Positions 59,108 through 64,000 of a DNA stretch of 64,000 bases are shown piece by piece. The notes below the pieces were generated by a model. That model had not been told where the DNA came from. It made no database searches and saw nothing but the letters and a program-made list of their open reading frames with translations. Source of the stretch: Hymenobacter guriensis. Lineage in GTDB: Bacteria; Bacteroidota; Bacteroidia; Cytophagales; Hymenobacteraceae. The position numbers and the translations under genes were made by a program. The DNA is taken from positions 62,001 to 126,000 of the forward strand of contig NZ_JADWYK010000013.1 of the NCBI RefSeq assembly GCF_015773195.1. The letters run 5' to 3'. Positions within the stretch are counted from its first letter, which is position 1. Each line of letters starts with the position of its first letter.

Positions 59108-60151
59108 ATGAAGCGAGAAACCCGAAACAACTGGCTTACGGCCCTGGGCGTGGGCGCTCTGGTAACGGCCGCCACTGTCTGGAACAACCGGCGCGGCTCC
59201 TACGACCTGCAAGGCCGCGTAGTGCTCATCACCGGCGGCTCACGCGGACTGGGCCTTATCCTGGCCCGGCAGGCCGTAGCCCAGGGGGCCAACGTAGCCA
59301 TCTGCGCCCGTGATGCCGACGAGCTGGAGCGCGCCCGCCAGGAGTTGGCGGCCGGCGGCACCAGGGTCATGACGCTGGTGCGCGACCTCACCAGTCCCGA
59401 GGACGTGCGCACCCTGGTAGCCGAAGTCCAGAACCAGCTCGGCCCCATCGACGTGCTCATCAACAATGCCGGCATCATCACGGCCGGGCCACTGGAGCAC
59501 ATGGAGGAGCGCGACTACGAAGAGTCGATGCAGGTGCATTTCTGGGCCCCATTCCATACTATGCAGGCGGTGCTGCCCAACATGCGCCGCCGTGGCGAGG
59601 GCCGCATCGTGAATATAGCCTCGGTGGGCGGCAAGGTGGCCGTGCCGCACCTGGCGCCCTACTGCGCCAGCAAGTTTGCGTTGGTTGGCTTGTCGGAAAG
59701 CTTCCGTTCTGAGCTGCTGCAATACGGGGTGAAAGTTACCACCGTGTGCCCGGGCCTGCTGCGCACGGGCAGCCAGGGGCACGCCATTGTGAAGGGACAG
59801 CACGAGCGGGAGTACGCCTGGTTTAGCCTCGCCGATTCCATGCCTGCGCTTTCTATGGATGCCGACCGGGCCGGCCGCGAAATCTGGAATGCCTGCCGCC
59901 GCGGCGACGCCGAAGTTATCCTCAGCCTGCCAGCCAAGCTGCTTTCCGCCTTCCACGGCCTGCTGCCCGGCACCACCGCCGACCTGCTCAGTTGGGTTAA
60001 CCGCACCCTGCCCAGTCCCACCGACGTGGTAGGCAACGAGCGGCGCCGCGGCTCCGAGTCTGAAACCGACCTGACGCGCTCCTGGCTAACCGGACTCACC
60101 CAACAAGCCGCCCGCCGCAACAACGAAACTGGCTCCGAGCTAGCGGTATAG
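59108..60151 (+). CDS. SDR-family oxidoreductase
   Basis: The 347-residue protein has an N-terminal hydrophobic stretch (WLTALGVGALVTAATVWNN) that may anchor it to the membrane. The classical SDR fold follows: cofactor motif VVLITGGSRGLGLILARQ, NNAGI in DVLINNAGIITAGPLEH, the catalytic Ser in IVNIASVGGK and the YxxxK in APYCASKFALVGLSE. The Arg/Asp pattern after beta-2 (ICARDADEL) suggests NADP. The C-terminal 80 residues are longer than usual and hydrophilic. Substrate unknown. Confidence 0.92.
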   Translation: MKRETRNNWLTALGVGALVTAATVWNNRRGSYDLQGRVVLITGGSRGLGLILARQAVAQGANVAICARDADELERARQELAAGGTRVMTLVRDLTSPEDVRTLVAEVQNQLGPIDVLINNAGIITAGPLEHMEERDYEESMQVHFWAPFHTMQAVLPNMRRRGEGRIVNIASVGGKVAVPHLAPYCASKFALVGLSESFRSELLQYGVKVTTVCPGLLRTGSQGHAIVKGQHEREYAWFSLADSMPALSMDADRAGREIWNACRRGDAEVILSLPAKLLSAFHGLLPGTTADLLSWVNRTLPSPTDVVGNERRRGSESETDLTRSWLTGLTQQAARRNNETGSELAV

Positions 60152-60158
60152 AAAAGTG

Positions 60159-60239
60159 TCATGCAGAGCGGAGCATCTCGCATGCTGATGTCGGATTAGT
60201 ATTCCAACGTCGGCACGCGAGATGCTCCGCTCTGCATGA
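60159..60239. repeat. Palindromic intergenic repeat with 23-bp arms
   Basis: Perfect arms lie at 60159-60181 and 60217-60239, separated by 35 bp. The arm carries GCAGAGCGGAGCATCTCGC and is related to the repeat at 62275-62348, so both belong to one dispersed family. It lies just after the SDR gene. A further short palindrome (60305-60338, AGACGCGA/TCGCGTCT) follows. Confidence 0.82.
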
Positions 60240-60349
60240 TGGGCTTTCGGTGTTCTGCCAAACACCTATAGTGTTTCCTCGTTGAACGACAAACACATCA
60301 GCAACGATGAGACGCGAAGTGTCGCGTCTCTACATCGTGCTGGAAACTA

Positions 60350-61171
60350 TCAGGCTGCCAGAGACTGGCAGCTTGGGCAGTGGTAGGTAGCGCGCCCGCC
60401 CACGTAATGCTTGCCGATTTCAACTTTCGGATGGCGGGGGCAGAAACGGTGCGCCTCCGTGCCCGGCGTGGCCGACTCATCCCACTCGCGGGCGTGAATG
60501 AGGAAGGAGGCCGGGAAGTGGCGGTAGACCGCCTCGTGCTCAATGGCCGTGCGCAGCACCAGCTGGATGGCCATGTGCATGGCTTTGAACTCTTCAGAAG
60601 TAAGCGTATTGGCTATCCGCTCCGGATGAATACGGGCCTGAAACAGCACCTCATCCACAATCCAGTTGCCGAGGCCGGCCGTGAGACACTGGTCGAGCAG
60701 GGCCGGCTTGATCAGGGTTTTCTTCTTTCCCAGGCCTTTCTGCAGCTCTTCGGTGGTAATGGCCAACGCATCCGGGCCAATCTTCTTGGCGCGCTGATAC
60801 TCGGCCACACTGCCTGCCAGGCGGATGCGCCCAAACTTGCGCGGGTCGATGAACGCCACGCGCAGGCCATCGGCCAGATGAAACGCTACGCGGGTAAAGC
60901 GGGGCCGGTCGTGCTCGTCGCGGTAAGCGCCTACATCCCCGGTCATGCCGAAGTGGAGGGCCAGCACCTGGCCGGTGGAGAGTTCCAGAAAGCAGTTCTT
61001 CCCTAGTCGATGCGTCGCCGTCACGGTAGCGCCTACCACGGCTTGGCGCAGCTCGTCTTCCGGCACGGCCAGCACGTGGGCATCCAGCACCTCCAGGGCC
61101 ACTAACTGCTGCTGCACCAGTAATTCGTCGAGTAAGCGACGGTAAGTTTCTACTTCGGGTAATTCGGGCAC
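60350..61171 (-). CDS. Fpg/Nei-family DNA glycosylase with atypical zinc finger
   Basis: The 273-residue frame starts at GTG (61171) as PELPEVETYRRLLDEL; Pro2 is the catalytic nucleophile and Glu3 the helper after Met removal. HFGMTGDVGAY and FIDPRKFGRIRL are typical of the N-terminal beta sandwich. KPALLDQCLTAGLGNWIVDE is the helix-two-turn-helix. The C-terminal zinc finger is FCPRHPKVEIGKHYVGGRAT followed by YHCPSCQ: the first CxxC pair is CxxH here. Family enzymes remove oxidised bases and cut at abasic sites. A CCCH finger may still bind zinc. Confidence 0.9.
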   Translation of the reverse strand: MPELPEVETYRRLLDELLVQQQLVALEVLDAHVLAVPEDELRQAVVGATVTATHRLGKNCFLELSTGQVLALHFGMTGDVGAYRDEHDRPRFTRVAFHLADGLRVAFIDPRKFGRIRLAGSVAEYQRAKKIGPDALAITTEELQKGLGKKKTLIKPALLDQCLTAGLGNWIVDEVLFQARIHPERIANTLTSEEFKAMHMAIQLVLRTAIEHEAVYRHFPASFLIHAREWDESATPGTEAHRFCPRHPKVEIGKHYVGGRATYHCPSCQSLAA

Positions 61172-61324
61172 AGACTAAAAAGATATCAGTGGGAAAGTTG
61201 ACGTAGTGGCCAAGGCAAGGAATAACCTTCCAGCCTAACTCAGCTATAACCAACACCCGCCTACCCGAAGAAGTTGCCCGGCCTGGTGGTTTTAACGGGC
61301 CTGTTGTCTACCCGCCATCCTGCA

Positions 61325-62224
61325 TCAAATGGTAAGCCGACCTTCCACTACTACCACGCCACTGCCTCCAATCTGGACGGCTTCAATAGCGTGGCGCGGG
61401 CCGCTGATCTGTACGTTTACCTGCCCGGGCCGGCCCAGCCAGTGGCCCTGCTCGGCCACAAAGCGCGGCTGCTCCAAATACCCGTAGTGCCAGAGGTAAG
61501 CGGCCATGCCCCCGGTAGCTGAGCCCGTAACCGGGTCTTCTAGGATGTCGGGCGGGGTGCCGAAATGGCGGGCAAAGGTGTGCCCCGCGGACGTGGCGCC
61601 GCCCAGGCAAAACACGTGCGGACTGAAGAAGTCTGACCCGGCGCGGTACCGGTTGTAGGTGGCCGGTTCCGGCGGCGCTGCCCGCCGTAGCGCTTCGTGG
61701 CTGCGCACGAACAGCATCAGCTGCGGGGTGCCGGTACTCACAGTTTGGATAGGTGCGCCGGGCACCAGGTCTGCCGGCGTAAGGCCAAAGAGCGGAGCTA
61801 CCACGGTCGGGTCATGCAATTGCCCAAACACCGGCGGCCGCTGCGTCATGAGTATCTGGGGCTGCGGATTGTCGGCCGAGGGGGCCAGTACGTCAATTTG
61901 AATAGGGCCCTCAAGCAAAGCCAGGAAAAGGCTGGTGCCAGTAGCGGGCAGGGGCAACCGGCCCGTGTGCAGCAACCCTGTGATGGAGGCAATGGTGGGA
62001 TGACCCGCCAAGGGCAGTTCCTCGGCCGGCGTGAAGAAGCGCACCCCGAACCCGGCCTCCGCCGACCCAGATACAAACGCCGTTTCCGATTGATTGAATT
62101 CCCGGGCAAGGGCCTGCATCTGCGCGTCTGTCAGCCCGGCGGCATCCAGCACCACGGCACAAGGGTTGCCCCCCAGCGCGGTAGGGGTGAAGGCGTCAAT
62201 TAAAAGAAAAGGAAGCGTGGGCAT
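61325..62224 (-). CDS. PhzF-family isomerase-like protein
   Basis: This 299-residue protein has the PhzF pattern: FLLIDAFTPTALGGNPCAVV, then FNQSETAFV with the catalytic Glu (near residue 47), VRFFTPAEELPLAGHPTIAS and the second-half GSATGGMAAYLW. PhzF proteins are diaminopimelate-epimerase-fold enzymes; outside phenazine clusters they act on unknown small molecules. No phenazine genes occur here. It is monocistronic and flanked by repeats downstream of the protease gene. Confidence 0.93.
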   Translation of the reverse strand: MPTLPFLLIDAFTPTALGGNPCAVVLDAAGLTDAQMQALAREFNQSETAFVSGSAEAGFGVRFFTPAEELPLAGHPTIASITGLLHTGRLPLPATGTSLFLALLEGPIQIDVLAPSADNPQPQILMTQRPPVFGQLHDPTVVAPLFGLTPADLVPGAPIQTVSTGTPQLMLFVRSHEALRRAAPPEPATYNRYRAGSDFFSPHVFCLGGATSAGHTFARHFGTPPDILEDPVTGSATGGMAAYLWHYGYLEQPRFVAEQGHWLGRPGQVNVQISGPRHAIEAVQIGGSGVVVVEGRLTI

Positions 62225-62274
62225 AGAAAGCAGATAACCTGAAAATTCAGCACGTCCTGCTTGATCTGGCGTCT

Positions 62275-62348
62275 GCGCAGCCGAAGCAGCTCTACCTCTG
62301 GCTAACTCTCAATGTGAGAACGAAGTGGGAGAGATGCTTCGGCTGCGC
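62275..62348. repeat. Palindromic intergenic repeat with 14-bp core arms
   Basis: Arms GCGCAGCCGAAGCA (62275-62288) and its complement (62335-62348) are perfect, with imperfect pairing extending on both sides. Its arm shares AGCATCTC and GAGCG blocks with the repeat at 60159-60239. It lies between the PhzF and protease genes. Confidence 0.75.
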
Positions 62349-62489
62349 TCAGCAAGACGGTTAGTTTGTGCCGAGAAATACTTGGAGTAGCACGAAAACT
62401 ACGCTCATTTACGGAAAGTCGACCGACACCACAAACAAAACGCCCACTACGGGAGGCAGCGGGCGTCTGAGGATTAACAAGGTCAATAC

Positions 62490-63377
62490 TTACGAAGGGT
62501 CGGAAACCAGGCCCACCTGTTGGCCGCGGGCGTTATATACACCCCCCTGGGCACTCACGTAAAGGCGCCGCTCCTGTCCATCCACCAGCACGTAGGGAAA
62601 ATACTGGCTGTCGGAGCGGGTGAGGCGGCCTACTACCTGCGCGGTGTGGTCGTCGCCGAGGCGTACCACGTTCAGGCGGCTGGTGAGGTAGTACGGCTCA
62701 TCGGGGTTGCTACGGAAGGTGATGCGGCCCACCACGCTCACGGGCGTAGTAGTAGCGGCTACCGTACGAACCGGCATGGCTTGTGACGGAGTATTCAACG
62801 CAACGGGCTTGGCCGAAGGAGCCGTGGCGCGGGCACTGCTGGCAATTTGCCCATCAGCCCGCTGCCAGCCAGCTCCAATGGAGCTGAGGCGGTTGCGGCG
62901 GCCGGGGTGAGTAGCCGAACCGGCATCGTCGCTGGCTACGGCCATAGCGGCCTGAGCTTCGGCCAGACTAGCGCCCATCTTGCGTAGCACAAAGCCCGAA
63001 AACTCGTCGGCTTCCAGTTCATCGGCGGGCTGGGAGCCTCCGGGGCGCAGGGTATGGCCGTTGAGATGGTGGCCCATTTCGTGGGCCAGAATGCTGATGC
63101 CTGCCCAGTCGGTGTGGCCAGCCCGGTTCACAGCGGCCAGAAACTGCGGGTTGTAGAGCAGGTAGCGGTGGCCGTTATATACTACCGCGGCGGCGTTTTC
63201 AACTTGCGAGGTGGCTCGCAGTTCGAAGCGCGGCTTCAGGCCTACTACGTCGGTAATTTCCTGGATAACGTCGCGGTTGGTAGGCGTAGCGGTTTGAGCC
63301 GAAGCGGCCGAAGAAATCAGAAGCCCGCCTGCCAGGCACAAGCCAGCAATGCGGCGAAAAATGCGGAGGTGAGTCAT
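62490..63377 (-). CDS. Exported M48-like zinc metalloprotease
   Basis: The ATG at 63377 gives 295 residues with signal IAGLCLAGGLLISSAASAQ. The N-terminal half has ISILAHEMGHHLNGHTLRPG (HExxH zinc motif) and ADELEADEFSGFVLRKMG with the third ligand Glu and ExxxD pattern, typical of M48-type gluzincins. After about residue 160 comes a Ser/Ala linker and a beta-rich C-terminal domain (YYLTSRLNVVRLGDDHTAQV, YVLVDGQERRLYVSAQGGVY). It probably degrades misfolded envelope proteins. No transmembrane helix apart from the signal is seen, so it is periplasmic or secreted. Confidence 0.88.
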   Translation of the reverse strand: MTHLRIFRRIAGLCLAGGLLISSAASAQTATPTNRDVIQEITDVVGLKPRFELRATSQVENAAAVVYNGHRYLLYNPQFLAAVNRAGHTDWAGISILAHEMGHHLNGHTLRPGGSQPADELEADEFSGFVLRKMGASLAEAQAAMAVASDDAGSATHPGRRNRLSSIGAGWQRADGQIASSARATAPSAKPVALNTPSQAMPVRTVAATTTPVSVVGRITFRSNPDEPYYLTSRLNVVRLGDDHTAQVVGRLTRSDSQYFPYVLVDGQERRLYVSAQGGVYNARGQQVGLVSDPS

Positions 63378-63506
63378 GAAAATATCCTGTAGTTGGATGA
63401 AGGCAATGTCAAGAATCCTGCCAACGCGGCTAGGCTTTCCCGGCACCCGTTCACAGGATCTTAACGGCTTTTAGCCCGTTTTCGTGCATGTTTCCGTCGA
63501 AGATTT

Positions 63507-64000
63507 CTACACCGCTACTGGCCGCTGCAGCACCGCCTTGGGGGCCGGCCGCTCGCCAATCTGCTGCCGCCACATGGCGTAGTACAGCCCTTTGCGCTCC
63601 AACAGCTCCTCGTGCCGGCCGGCCTCGGCAACGTGGCCGCGCTCCAATACAAAAATGCGGTCGGCGTGCAGGATGGTGCTGAGGCGGTGGGCAATGAGGA
63701 TGGTAATGTGCTGGCGGGAGCCTGACAGCTCGCGCACCGTCTGGCTGATTTCCTCCTCCGTGAGCGAGTCGAGGGCCGAGGTGGCTTCATCGAACACCAA
63801 CAGGGTGGGGTGGCGCAACAGGGCCCGGGCAATGCTCAGGCGCTGCTTTTCCCCACCCGAAACTTTCACGCCGCCTTCCCCAATCACGGTGTCCAGGCCT
63901 TGGGGGGCGCGGGCCAGCAGGGAGTCAGCAGCAGCTTGGTGCAGGGCCTGCAGACACTGCTCGTCGGTAGCTTGCGGGGCTACAAAGCGTAGGTTCTCCC
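63507..64000 (-). CDS. ABC exporter, ATPase end (5' part beyond window)
   Basis: The minus-strand frame is open to the window edge and ends at 63507; 163 residues are visible. They begin ENLRFVAPQATDEQCLQALH, the segment just after the Q-loop, then GEGGVKVSGGEKQRLSIARA (signature), LLVFDEATSALDSLTEEEIS (Walker B and D-loop) and ILIAHRLSTILHADRIFVLE (H-loop). This layout is typical of ABCB/MsbA-type half transporters with an N-terminal membrane domain, which would lie outside the window. Export of lipid, peptide or drug cannot be decided. Confidence 0.92.
   Translation of the reverse strand, partial: ENLRFVAPQATDEQCLQALHQAAADSLLARAPQGLDTVIGEGGVKVSGGEKQRLSIARALLRHPTLLVFDEATSALDSLTEEEISQTVRELSGSRQHITILIAHRLSTILHADRIFVLERGHVAEAGRHEELLERKGLYYAMWRQQIGERPAPKAVLQRPVAV

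Noticed and set aside
1..64000. CRISPR array, tRNA, rRNA or prophage
   Set aside because: No spaced direct repeats of CRISPR type, no cloverleaf or rRNA core sequences and no phage structural genes were noticed. The 21-bp array at 56214-56465 is contiguous without spacers.

Overview
The window looks like chromosomal DNA of a GC-rich Bacteroidota, most probably Hymenobacter or a close relative. The evidence is SusC/SusD/SusE proteins, a FecR/ECF sigma pair, a type IX secretion sorting tail on a DUF4331 protein, SPII lipoproteins with Bacteroidota-style lipoboxes, weak or absent Shine-Dalgarno sequences, several GTG starts and many palindromic intergenic repeats. No rRNA, tRNA or CRISPR array was seen. 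Genus is an inference from gene style; no marker gene is present.

Region 1 (1-29749, all on the minus strand) is a large polysaccharide utilisation locus whose enzymes point to alpha-mannan, as in fungal cell walls. Read in transcription order it has a LacI regulator, an ECF sigma factor, a FecR anti-sigma factor, a SusC porin with an STN signalling domain, SusD, SusE-like protein, a GH76 endo-alpha-1,6-mannanase, a GH125 exo-alpha-1,6-mannosidase, a second GH76, a FucP-type sugar symporter, a DUF4965 glutaminase-like protein, a cupin of the phosphomannose isomerase type, a large class I mannose-6-phosphate isomerase, a DeoR regulator, an MFS sugar porter, a third GH76, a GH92 alpha-mannosidase, a fourth GH76 and an SGNH-hydrolase protein cut by the window edge. 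The set would bind and cut mannan at the surface, import oligomers through SusCD, trim them in the periplasm, import mannose and turn mannose-6-phosphate into fructose-6-phosphate. No hexokinase gene is visible here.

Region 2 (30284-32235) holds two IS5-type insertion sequences of about 0.8 kb. Each has an A7 slippery site for a -1 frameshift, and each is disabled by a further mutation. The second interrupts a small gene that is itself decayed.

Region 3 (32422-39503, minus) is a compact five-gene cluster: DUF4331 protein with T9SS tail, TPR protein, HupE/UreJ-type membrane protein, small Cys-containing exported protein and TonB-dependent receptor. It looks like an envelope uptake system, perhaps for a metal, with no assigned substrate.

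Region 4 (40088-64000) is mixed: a GH63-type glucosidase; a Tiki/TraB-like exported protein; a two-gene osmoprotectant ABC importer whose permease is fused to a circularly permuted substrate-binding domain; pirin; ankyrin protein; bile-acid-symporter-family carrier; a PepSY protein and TonB receptor pair for siderophore uptake; a luciferase-like monooxygenase; a TauE/SafE permease; a palindrome- and tandem-repeat-rich stretch (55123-56465); an uncharacterised helical protein; a low-GC patch with one intact and one broken small gene; an SDR; an Fpg/Nei glycosylase; a PhzF protein; an M48-like protease; and the C-terminal end of an ABC exporter.
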